A DNA stretch of 49,051 bases. Origin: Zygnema cylindricum (Eukaryota; Streptophyta; Zygnematophyceae; Zygnematales; Zygnemataceae). Under the pieces are notes generated by a model. The model was not told where the DNA came from. It did not search any database and worked only from the letters and a program-made list of their open reading frames with translations. The position numbers were made by a program, and so were the translations under genes. The DNA lies in NCBI GenBank assembly GCA_037447655.1, contig JBBHKE010002239.1:1-49051 (forward strand), in the 5' to 3' direction. Of this stretch, positions 11,151-21,161 are shown one piece after another; positions within the stretch are counted from its first letter, which is position 1, and every line of letters starts with the position of its first letter.

Positions 11151-12519
11151 CAGGTAAGGTTCGTTAGTTTTCTCGCCCGTGGTGTGCAGGGTGTGCAAGT
11201 CTCCTACACGAGGCGAATGCGTCGAGACCTGCACACTTGCAAAATACCGCCCGGGTACCGCGGATTTTTAGGGTCATAGGGTTATTGGTTCGGGTTTTTT
11301 TTTATAAAAAAAAACACGAATGAGAAAAAAACCCTAAACATATTTAAACTTGCGACGCGCCGCGCGGCGCGAGGCGTCGTAAAGCGCAATTGGAGTGAAA
11401 GGAGTTTTTTTCTCATTCGTGTTTTTTTTTATAAAAAAAAACCCGAACCTATAACCCTATGACCCTAAAAATCCGCGGTACCCGGGCGGTATTTTGCAAG
11501 TGTGCAGGTCTCGGCGCATTTCGCCTCGTGTAGGAGACATGCACACCCTGCACACCACGGGCGAGGAAACTAACGAACCTTACCTGAATCGAGCGTTTTT
11601 AGGTGTGAAGGTCGCGTGTGAGGGGGTCCACGTCGCCCTACACTCCTTTCACTCCAATTGCGCTTTACGACGCCTCGCGCCGCGCGGCGCGTCGCAAGTA
11701 TAAATATGTTTAGGGTTTTTTTCTCATTCGTGTTTTTTTTTATAAAAAAAAACCCGAACCTATAACCCTATGACCCTAAAAATCCGCGGTACCCGGGCGG
11801 TATTTTGCAAGTGTGCAGGTCTCGGCGCATTTCGCCTCGTGTAGGAGACATGCACACCCTGCACACCACGGGCGAGGAAACTAACGAACCTTACCTGAAT
11901 CGAGCGTTTTTAGGTGTGAAGGTCGCGTGTGAGGGGGTCCACGTCGCCCTACACTCCTTTCACTCCAATTGCGCTTTACGACGCCTCGCGCCGCGCGGCG
12001 CGTCGCAAGTATAAATATGTTTAGGGTTTTTTTCTCATTCGTGTTTTTTTTTATCAAAAAAAACCCGAACCTATAACCCTATGACCCTAAAAATCCGCGG
12101 TACCCGGGCGGTATTTTGCAAGTGTGCAGGTCTCGGCGCATTTCGCCTCGTGTAGGAGACCTGCACACCCTGCACACCACGGGCGAGGAAACTAACGAAC
12201 CTTACCTGAATCGAGCGTTTTTAGGTGTGAAGGTCGCGTGTGAGGGGGTCCACGTCGCCCTACACTCCTTTCACTCCAATTGCGCTTTACGACGCCTCGC
12301 GCCGCGCGGCGCGTCGCAAGTATAAATATGTTTAGGGTTTTTTTCTCATTCGTGTTTTTTTTTATAAAAAAAAACCCGAACCTATAACCCTATGACCCTA
12401 AAAATCCGCGGTACCCGGGCGGTATTTTGCAAGTGTGCAGGTCTCGGCGCATTTCGCCTCGTGAAGGAGACCTGCACACCCTGCACACCACGGGCGAGAA
12501 AACTAACGAACCTTACCTG
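11151..12519. mobile_element. Non-autonomous element with long inverted ends and internal 311-bp tandem array
   Basis: The left ~255 bp (from CAGGTAAGGTTCGTTAG) is the reverse complement of the right end. Inside lie 3.6 direct copies of a 311-bp unit whose last part forms the right arm. Flanks show a 7-bp direct duplication TACTGTA at 11144-11150 and 12520-12526. Each unit carries the perfect palindrome CGCGCCGCGCGGCGCG, a tTTTAGGGtttt word and an (A/T)9 stem. A 69-codon open frame repeats in each unit but shows no family signature, lacks a partner transposase and is probably just the repeat. Superfamily uncertain. Confidence 0.85.
11406..12519 (+). repeat. 311-bp tandem repeat array (3.6 units)
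   Basis: The period is exact at 311 bp: the same word occurs at 11494, 11805, 12116 and 12427. Copies 1 and 2 are nearly identical. Copy 3 differs at a few bases (for example catgcacacc to cctgcacacc, and ttataaaa to ttatcaaaa). Near-identity implies recent amplification or ongoing homogenisation. Confidence 0.95.
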
Positions 12520-12580
12520 TACTGTAGTTTTGTCATCGACGCTACACTTTCTTCATTTTAGCTGCAAGTTGCAATTGGTA

Positions 12581-13119
12581 CACCGCGAATCGTTATTAGT
12601 GTCAAAGTCACTAATTTGGGTTCTTAAAATTTTGATTTTTTTCCTCAAATAGGATACATGATTTTAATTTTTCCTTGACGTTAATTAAGGTACCGTACAA
12701 ATTAGCGTAAAGCGCGAAAGTACAATAAAATATAAAAAGTGTGGTATACGGTCTATGTCAGACCGTACATAAATGTACCTTTTAAAGGGAAATTTTTTAA
12801 AAAATGAATTATACCAGACGCTCACGCATAAGAACGTGCGCTCAAAAAAACCGGATTAGTCTGACACGTAAATTAGTAGGCATGTACGGATATTTCAAAT
12901 TCGCGACGGCGTACGATTTCTAATATTTTGTACGGATACACATATTAATTTATATAATCGTACGGCGAATATTCCATTTTTGTTGTTCCCAAATTAGCAT
13001 TAACGCCGAAATTAGAATACACCTTTTTTTTGAAAATTTTCAAATTCTTAATTAACATCAATTACCGTAAATTTTCTTCAACACTATTTAAACTTTGACA
13101 CTAATAACGATTCGCGGTG
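12581..13119. mobile_element. Mariner-like MITE flanked by TA (539 bp)
   Basis: Perfect 28-bp terminal inverted repeats begin CACCGCGAATCGTTATTAGT. TA dinucleotides flank both sides (12579-12580, 13120-13121), the target signature of Tc1/mariner-type elements. It has no coding capacity. It sits in the terminal TA of the surrounding element that ends at 14243. A related right end is visible at about 16202-16234 (AACACTAATAATGATTAGTG then GTGTA). Confidence 0.85.
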
Positions 13120-14243
13120 TAGTGTTGGGTATCGAGGACCATTTGTCGATATTCGATATATATCGAATTTCAGGTACCCGATAATCGATATATCGCTTCG
13201 ATATATCGACTTTCAAATCATCGCGATATATCGCCGATATATCGTATCGCCAATATATCGAAGCTTCTTAAAAATAAATATAAAATTTGCTAGTCAATTC
13301 TCGGAAGAAGAGAAGGACAAATGTCAAAGTGGTGGAGGATGTTTTTTTTTTTTTTACGGAAATTGCGAATCGGAAACTGTAAATGTATTAATTGAGAACC
13401 TAATTAATTGATAATTGATTAGCTGTAGCTGCTAGAACTACGTGCCGCTGCAGCCAGAACTAGTGGTATTGCCGATGCTAGCTAGTATGCTAGTACTAGC
13501 GACTGCTGCTGCCAGTAGTACTAGCTGCTGGCAGTGCTACTTCAGCAGGTAGTACTAGCTACTGCAACTCCAATTAATAAAAATAAGAATAAGATTTTAC
13601 AATTTGTACACTTCAAAAAGTAATTAATAATAATAAGAATAGAAGTTCACATTTTATACACTTTAAAAAATAATAAATAAAAATAATAATTAAAACTCAC
13701 ATTTTGTACACTTCAAAAAATGGTTAATAGAAATAAGAATAAAATATCACATTTTATACACTTCATAAAATATTGAATAAAAATAATAATAAGAATTCTC
13801 ATTTTGTGCACTTCAAAAATTAATAAATAAAAATAATAATAAAAATTCATGCCTGAAACGAACAGTCTGCAATTTTTTTTTTCATATCATACTTTGATTA
13901 AATTAGTGTGGGTTTCAAGTTTTCATATGTGAAGTTTTGTACCGTAGTACGTACTAAAAAAATAACTATATGAATTAGTATTACAGTATTAGTACTTTTT
14001 CGTCGGTTACATTTTACGGCGTTACCTTTTAAGTCACGGAATGAAAATCACGTCGTACGTCGCGTTTCAAAAAAGTTGCCGTTATCGCTAACACAACATA
14101 TTAAATAAAAATTTTATTTTATAAAATACAATATATCGCGATAATTTATGTTGGTCGCGGTACAATATATCAAGGACTTTCCTCGATCGATATATCGCAT
14201 ATCGAAATTATCGCGATATGAAATTACCCGATACCCAACACTA
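13120..14243. mobile_element. hAT-like element interrupted by the nested MITE
   Basis: The ends are TAGTGTTGGGTATCG and, inverted at 14229-14243, CGATACCCAACACTA. The first two bases are split off by the nested MITE and lie at 12579-12580. Outside everything is an exact 8-bp duplication GCAATTGG (12571-12578 and 14244-14251). Subterminal regions are dense in ATATCG/CGATAT words. The interior holds a GCTAGTACTAGC-rich patch (13425-13565) and a 50-bp satellite. No transposase is recognisable. Confidence 0.87.
13571..13850 (+). repeat. 50-bp tandem repeat, 5.6 copies
   Basis: Units start at 13571, 13621, 13671, 13721, 13771 and 13821 with an exact 50-bp period. Each has a taattaataaaaataagaat part and a cacattttgtacacttcaaa part. 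It lies within the hAT-like element. Confidence 0.95.
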
Positions 14244-14422
14244 GCAATTGGGGATTTAAGACAAAAGACATGATTACAAATTCTCTCGATCCTCTGTTGA
14301 CTCACTTCCCATCGGCGGATGTGCAACGCAGTTATCAGACGCGGTTTCGGATAAGTATAGGACGCGTCATTTCCCGTCACGTTTCCCGACAAAATAATAA
14401 ACGGATGTCAAAAGAAATCCAT

Positions 14423-15138
14423 CTTAGGGTTACCCTCCATCAGGCGCCGACAGTAATCGTACGGAAACGTTTACTGGCAGTAATACTTCGTTCACTTCTC
14501 CATCAGGTCGTGCCAGCAATTGAATCTATTGCGTATGTGCTTTCTTTCGATTGGACCCACGTAGGTTCATGTTTTGACGACGAGTAGTCAAAGATTCCAA
14601 AAGCACGATATTTGGACTTGTATCCATACATCCAGTCGCAAAATTAAATTACGTCAATGTACAATTTGTACGTTCGTGTTTTTTATTTTTTGTAGCTGTT
14701 TTGTCGTTCGTGTTTCGTCGTGGTGCCGTAAATTCCGGATGTCAGCGGATCGTGGAGGATGCATCACGACACATTCTTCAACAAATATTTTTTTTGGTGG
14801 TTTTCGTTGGATTTGATTCCCGCCTGTTCGAAGGCGCGCGGCCCGTACGTCACCTTTCCACGCGTAAACATTTTACACGTCCGGTGATTGACGACTCTCC
14901 TCCTGAGGAGAGTAATTAATCACAGGACGACGTGACCTCTGATTTCGAAAACACGTAATCGGACGGTCGACGTTGTCGCCCAGAGGTTTGGAGAATCTTG
15001 ACGCGCTGACAGTAATCATGTTTAAAAAATATAAAAATAAAATCAGTACGTCTCTGTACGGAAATGAGTTGGATCTGTATGAAAGTACACTTTTTCTATT
15101 AAAGAACCCCACTTTCACCTGATGGAGGTTCACCCTAA
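14423..15138. mobile_element. Putative TIR element with CTTAGGGT ends
   Basis: CTTAGGGTTACCCTCCATCA at 14423 matches the complement of the 15116-15138 end (CCTGATGGAGGTTCACCCTA), with two mismatches, so it looks like a ~700-bp inverted-repeat element. No convincing target duplication is seen. The right half is homologous to 17680-18095. The left part resembles the minus strand of 20371-20455. It therefore belongs to a dispersed family. Confidence 0.55.
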
Positions 15139-16539
15139 GAGCGTTGTTCCATTATGCGGTCTTTGTAAACATCAAAAAATCGTTTACTGAAGCGATCGTT
15201 CCATTGTGTCGGGTCTAGTAACCGACTTATTTTTTGCGTGGCACACTTCGATTTTGCCACGTAGTAGAAGATACGACTCTGCTAATCTTCGAAGAATCTC
15301 TATCACCGAATTGTGACCACATATTTGTACCAGCGAAGGTAAAAAGTGACTTGTACGACGTATTAAATAAAATTTGTACCGGCGGACGAAACTTAAGATG
15401 TGTAAAAGCGTACGAAAATGTCAGAAAGGTTTGTGGATGGCAACAGAAGCGTGAAACAATATCCTACGTCAAAGATTTTCTTACGGATCTGGTGGCATCG
15501 TATCCTCCCCGGCGAAAGGCACATGTCATATGCGACGTGTACACATCTGGTCGCGCGGTCATCGTGGATATTTGTGCACTTTTCCACGAGGCAAAATGCT
15601 ATTCGTTCAGGCGCTGAGAATTGACCTACTCCGGGACATTTTTTGCAAACTGCAACTGTCAGACAATGCCGTATCCGATTTTGCATCCGACGGTCTACTT
15701 TTACGCCCATAAACGTGGAGAATGAAATTCTTCATTCAACAACCCTGTTTTTCTGACAATTTTTTTTGTTGGTACGACACTGTACCAAACAGTACGGCTT
15801 TCAGTAAACAACGACACTTTTTCCCTAATGGAACCTCACTCTTAGTTAAGATATCAAGTTGTCGACAACGACAACGACGACATTCTGACGCCTTAGATGA
15901 AACACCACAAAGTACAAACTGTCTTTTAGTGCCTTTGGACCATTGGTGTATATTACTGTAATATTCAAATTTTATTCATACCGTACTCTATTCAGACAAT
16001 TTGACCCATAACGAAGTAACAAACGACATCTAAAACACATCTGATACGCCATAGAAAAAGCTTTGCACTCGTCCAGCGTTGGTACCAACATCAAAAGGAC
16101 ATGAAAGTAAGAATAAGAGAAGTGAACACCAATTGTAAGCCAAAACAATTAAAACTTTGTAAAAATGGAGCATGTTTCAAAACGTTGAATTCAACCCTGT
16201 AACACTAATAATGATTAGTGGTGTAATATGCAGACCATGTTTTATTTTTCCCAAGAGGTAAAAACAATGCAATGTGATTGGTTTGCAACACAAATTTATT
16301 CATGAAAACAAAGTGAAAGGAGTTTGAATTCGGTGAATTAAGGCGCTACAGTGGTTACAATGAAAACTGAGAACAGTTACTTTGGAGACAAAGGAAGGTT
16401 GTAGTAGTGTTTGTTGACCGAACAACAAGTGGATGTTCCTTTCCATTCATGTCCATACCGAGCCTGGAAGTATGGAGCCTAAAATGACGCAATGTTCGTA
16501 CTTTAGAGTATCACTATGGGTTAGGGCGTGTCCCCTTGT
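15139..16539. other. Intergenic, nothing recognised
   Basis: One open frame (about 15240-15617) lacks an ATG start and any family match I know. It may be a scrap of mobile DNA. 16202-16234 resembles the right end of the 12581-13119 MITE. Confidence 0.45.
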
Positions 16540-17160
16540 AATTGTAACTTAGCAAATTTACTTTGTATTGTAGCAAAGATTCTCTGTACACGATTTTCAT
16601 GTGTCCCACCGCGTTAAACGAAATCGTCATTTAAGTCTATGACAATTGTCTACATCGACAATACGTGTGATTGTTGTCAACATCTACAATTTGTGTTGTC
16701 ACACTTTATTTTTTGAAACTGCTTGTGGTATTGTAAACGTACAACATTCTAGCCCCGTGTTGTTGATGGTTGAAGAAGATGCTATTTGCATTAAATGACA
16801 TTGAATTCTCAAGACCCCTGCAAAAAGAAACATGTACGTGACGCAAATGAAAACAAAAAGTATCGTGTACTTTTTCCTCTCCATGACGTAGACGTACAAA
16901 ACATAACAAATCATGTATATTTAGTTGTGGTCTGAAATTGTTTGAAATTTTTGAAAACTTTTGAGAAGTGCGAAGCAGTTTTCATTTTTGGTTAGCGATG
17001 ATATTTTACCTCCGATGTGTTTTAAGGTAAAGTTTGAAGATGACGTTTCTTGACGTGGTTGTGGGTCGAAAATCACAAGACGGCAACGTGCAGTCCATTT
17101 TAAGTTTGAAGACAATGCGAATTGTGCTTCCACTTTATGCACTTTCTTCGCAAAATTGTA
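16540..17160. repeat. Diverged third copy of the ~1 kb dispersed repeat
   Basis: The start (TTACTTTGTATTGTAGCAAAG..CTCTGTACACGATTTTCA) parallels the 19130 region, and the end (GTGGGTCGAAAATCAC..) parallels 1267 and 19855. The middle differs strongly. Confidence is moderate because the similarity is patchy. Confidence 0.5.
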
Positions 17161-17349
17161 CCCTCTTGGTGCGAGTCCTCCTTCTAGTGGGAGTCATCCT
17201 CTTGGTGCAAGTCCTTTCTTGGTGTGAGTCCTCTTCCTTGTTACAAAGTTAACAAAGTTATAAAGTTACAAAGTTTCTGGTACATGGGCACACCGCCTTA
17301 ATGGTGGTTTATACTTTTGCCCGCGGATAATGAGAGAGAATATAATTGG

Positions 17350-17405
17350 TAGTGTTGGGTATCGAGGACCGTTTGCCGATATTCGATATATATCGAATTT
17401 CAGGT
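17350..17405. mobile_element. Truncated end of the hAT-like element family
   Basis: About 55 bases beginning TAGTGTTGGGTATCGAGGAC and running through CGATATATATCGAATTTCAG match the left end at 13120 almost exactly, then similarity stops abruptly. No partner end lies nearby. Confidence 0.85.
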
Positions 17406-17679
17406 ATGAAACTCTGAGACCTCCATAAGTCCTCAGAGTGGACAGCTTCCAAGAAGCCTCTAGGATAATCTTGACCCCTTTGTGTTTAAGCAAAAATAAC
17501 TGCCACCCTGGCAGACAAAAGTACAATCTGAACGTTCTTAGGGTTGTTGTGGTATCAACGGCCACGAAAACCGTTGGAAATTTAAAGTTTGTACAAATGT
17601 CCAAGAATGTACCATTTGTACGTGAATCGGTGTATCACACATTTATGAAGGAGACGTCACAGGATGTCCTACAACCTAA

Positions 17680-18095
17680 GTTTTTTCTGTCGTCGAACAG
17701 GCTGGCTATACAACCAAGAATTTTTTGTCGTCGAACAGGCTGGCTTTGATGTCACACGGTACACTCTATTTGCCACATGTAAGTTTATTGCTTCACGTCT
17801 GTCGTGGATCGACTCTGACTTTACAAGTGGACCAAAACACGCGTCCTGTAATCACAAACTCTCCTCCCGAGGACAGTCGGAGGAGACTAGCTACGTACTG
17901 GAAACAAGAAGCGTTTGCGTCGAAAATTGAAAATCGGACAGTGGTATTTTTCTCCAAAAAGTCTGGAGAATCTCAACGAATTTTTAGTAAACATCTTTTG
18001 TAGAAAAATAAAACAGTACGTCTTAGTACGGAAAATGTACTTTCTCCAGTAAACAACTCTACTTTTCGCCTGATGTAAGGTTACCCTTATTAGGC
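17680..18095. repeat. Relic related to the 14423-15138 element
   Basis: Shared blocks with 14760-15138 include the ACTCTCCTCC(T/C)GAGGA word, GTCTGGAGAATCT/GTTTGGAGAATCT, AAAATAAAA(T)CAGTACGTCT and the terminal CGCCTGATGTAAGGTTACCC. A 33-bp direct duplication (GTCGTCGAACAGGCTGGCT) lies at 17690-17750. No coding frame is convincing. Confidence 0.6.
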
Positions 18096-18099
18096 TTGT

Positions 18100-19089
18100 C
18101 GACAGGCCTGGTGTCTCACTGTCACTGACAGGGATACACGGTGTACTTTACGTCAGCGAAATTGTCGTTGCCTTTGCAGGTCACCAGGGACATGAAAACG
18201 TACGCTTCCGCATTGACACCGGATTCGAAATGCTAGATTTTTATCCTAACATTGTTAAGGATAAAAGTGGGGTTGTTTACGGGATTAAGGGTGTGTCCCC
18301 ATGTGTTCAAGTAAGGGTTTTTTCCCGTCGTTTACACAAAAAATGGGACTTCCTACTTGAAAAAATACGCCGTACTAAAAATGGGCAAAAACTCAAATAC
18401 ATTTGAGTCATCTTGGAACTTGAAAGGTACGACGATTTGGTAGTATTATCATCGCGACCCACTTCCAGCTCATCTTCACACTTGCACTGAAATCAAATCG
18501 CGACATGCTTTTAATGAAAACACCACCCTATTGACGAATAGAAATCCTGGGTTGCACGCGTCAAAAATTTTCATTTGTTTTTTTGCAGTTGGGAGAATAC
18601 AGGAAAAAAAAATTGTTTGTCCGTTTGCTTATGTTGTCCACTTGTGGGCGTCTTCAAATGTCATTTTGTAGACGTAGGCGATTGCTTATGTCGTTCACGT
18701 GTGGGCGTCAACAAATGACAGTTGGCGTCGACGATTGTCCCAGTATGTCAGGAGCTCTTTGCGACGTATAAATGTCTGCAGTTTGTTCCGAGATCGTTGG
18801 CGTCTACAAATGTTAACAGTTTGTTGGCGTCTACAAGTGTCGCAAGTATTGGCGATGTGTACAACTGCCACATATTCAAAATAATGAACGCGCAAGTAAC
18901 GATTGACATAGGCACACTTTGAAAAGTACACCGTAAAATCAGCGCTAAATGCCAAAATAGCGTTTCAAAATATCGGTTACATGGGGACACGCCCTAAGTA
19001 TTTTTTCATTTTTTGGTACCATTTCCGTACCATTTTCCTATATTTTTATGCAACACGTGTGGTGTAGATCGGTCAAGATGATTCAAGCT
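18100..19089. other. Intergenic, nothing recognised
   Basis: Contains loosely repeated GGCGTC(T/A)ACAA(A/G)TG words at 18645-18845 but no gene or element boundary I can support. Confidence 0.45.
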
Positions 19090-20060
19090 AAGGGTATTTT
19101 CGCATGTAACCGAAACTTAGTCTTGTTACTTTGTTTTTTAGCGAAGATTCTCCGTACAATTTTCAGAGCATTCGTATGTAAAGAAATGAAATCGTAACTT
19201 TAAATTGTGACGGATGTAGCTTTGGGTGTAATTTGTGACGATTGTACACGAGTACAAAACTCGCGACAATCGATGACGTTTACAAAATAGAGACGGTTGT
19301 AGACGTCTACCTACTTGTGACATTGTAGTTGTTTAGGGTTTGTGACATTTTGACGTCACGCGTACTTATGATAGCGTCGACGTCACTAATTCCAAAACAT
19401 TCCGCCATGGTTTCCCGATTTTGTTTTTTCGTCCGTTTTCACTCTACTTGCCATCAAATTAAGCTAAAAGACAGCCAAAACAAATATTTTTCATAGATCT
19501 TTCATTTGATACCTTTCTTGCCTTTTTTCATTGCAAGAATTGTGAGATAGACGCGTTAGGTGGAGAGGGAGAGAAAGAGAGGCGCTTTCACCATCTTCGC
19601 TTTTGCGAAATGGCGTCAGTTGGTCGAAACCCCCCTCCACGGGCCCTGTACGGAAAAAAGCGCACGGAAAAAAGTCACGCATAGGTTGGAAACGTGCAGT
19701 GGGTTTTTTTTGGTACTCCGCGGACAAAAATTGTCAAAAAATCTGACATGTGCGACAACATCTTCCTATTCGCTCTCCTTTTTGGACTATATTTAAAATC
19801 ACCTCGCGAGGTGATTTGACGTAAAGTTTGAACGTGTGATGAAAGGACGCGAAAATGGGTCGAAATGCGCTAAACGACAAATTGCATCGCGCTAGTCGAC
19901 AAACTTACGTACGTCTAAAGTTTCACTGTAATGTAACTTGTACGGTACTAATTTCAATTTTTTGGTACGGCTGCGGATTTTCTCGTTTTTTTCTAAGTTA
20001 TGAAGGAAAACGACACGAAATAACTGTAACTTTACCACATGCGAAAATACCCTTATACGC
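19090..20060. repeat. Dispersed ~1 kb repeat, copy 2
   Basis: Collinear with 450-1465. It contains a 22-bp perfect palindrome at 19796-19817 (centre CACCTCGCGAGGTG) at the place where copy 1 has its 50-bp triplication. No intact frame. Confidence 0.75.
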
Positions 20061-20499
20061 GTAAACTTTGACAGGGTGGAAAGCCACGAGAAAATCTTTG
20101 ACGGAAGAGATCCTCTGACACTCCGTTTGCCATCCATTGACCTGAGTGTATCATATTTCATTATTTTGGGTTATAAAATATTACAGCAGGAGAATGATAT
20201 CGTACGCACGTACAGAATTTAACATTTGCGTACGCTTTTACAAATTTTTAATTTTCGTCCGCCCGTACAGATATTTCATTCATATTTCGCGGATACAAAT
20301 ACATCATTCAGATTCTGCGGTTAAATATTTTTTGACGATTTTTAACGTATAAACAAAAGCCTATGATTATGCCTACGTGGCACCAATCAAAATCAAAAAA
20401 GTGGGTAGCATGCTGTTTACTGGAACGACATAATGGAGGATTACTGCCAGTAACTGGCCACCGCCTAACGAAGTCCCGTCCTAAGAAACTCTTTGAGGC

Positions 20500-20670
20500 A
20501 TATGAGACGTTGACTTCTGACGTTGACTTTAGAAAGTGACGGAGGATAAAATAAATACTTAAATAGGCCTTTTGTTTAGCAACAATTTTTGTCTTATTTC
20601 GCCACCGAAACAAAACAGCACTGCAGATTTCCACACTTTTTAGGTCACCTCTCTGTATGCATTTTGAACC
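20500..20670 (+). promoter_or_regulatory. Likely promoter/5' leader of the receptor-like kinase
   Basis: Two W-box cores TTGACT lie 13 bp apart (20510-20515 and 20523-20528). An AT-rich TATA-like stretch (GATAAAATAAATACTTAAAT, 20545-20564) follows about 110 bp before the ATG at 20671. W-boxes are WRKY binding sites common in defence-related plant promoters. Function here is inferred from sequence only. 20371-20455 just upstream looks like an inverted transposon relic. Confidence 0.4.
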
Positions 20671-21110
20671 ATGGCGACTGCCACCATTTTTCTTTTTTGT
20701 CTTTTGCTGGTTCGGCCCTGCTTGCTGGCCGAAGGTTTTGCGGACGAACATAATGTGGCAGGTACCGGCGACCTGTCTTCTTCTCTATGCACATATATAA
20801 TATAGAATAATAATATATATGTATTGCCGTATTTTTCTTTTGCTATTGCCTGTAAGAATCAATGGAAAGTCTGTTGACGGCTACGGTGTGCCTGAAACTG
20901 AAAGCTGCCATAGTGAGCAAAAAACGGAACTGGATTCCGTTGACAAGTATTAATGTGGTCCACACTATTATGAAATCAAGTCCATTTATAGGTTGTTTTA
21001 AGGACGAATGTAGGATATGCTTAATAGAACCACTAATTGGTGTGTACTCTTGCTAATCTGGGATAATTTTGCTGACTCTAGCATAGAATGGCATTGACAA
21101 TACACTTATA

Positions 21111-21161
<51 letters not shown>

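Noticed and set aside
11494-12325. Three identical 69-codon frames as a gene array
   Set aside because: They follow the 311-bp DNA period exactly, including neutral sites, and have no family signature. Repeat identity explains them.
15240-15617. About 125-codon + frame as a gene
   Set aside because: It lacks an ATG, has no recognised domain, lies among transposon relics, and has no splice context.
20308-20751. 147-codon minus-strand open frame over the RLK start
   Set aside because: It is antisense to the signal-peptide exon and promoter, has no family motif, and is explained by the + strand gene.
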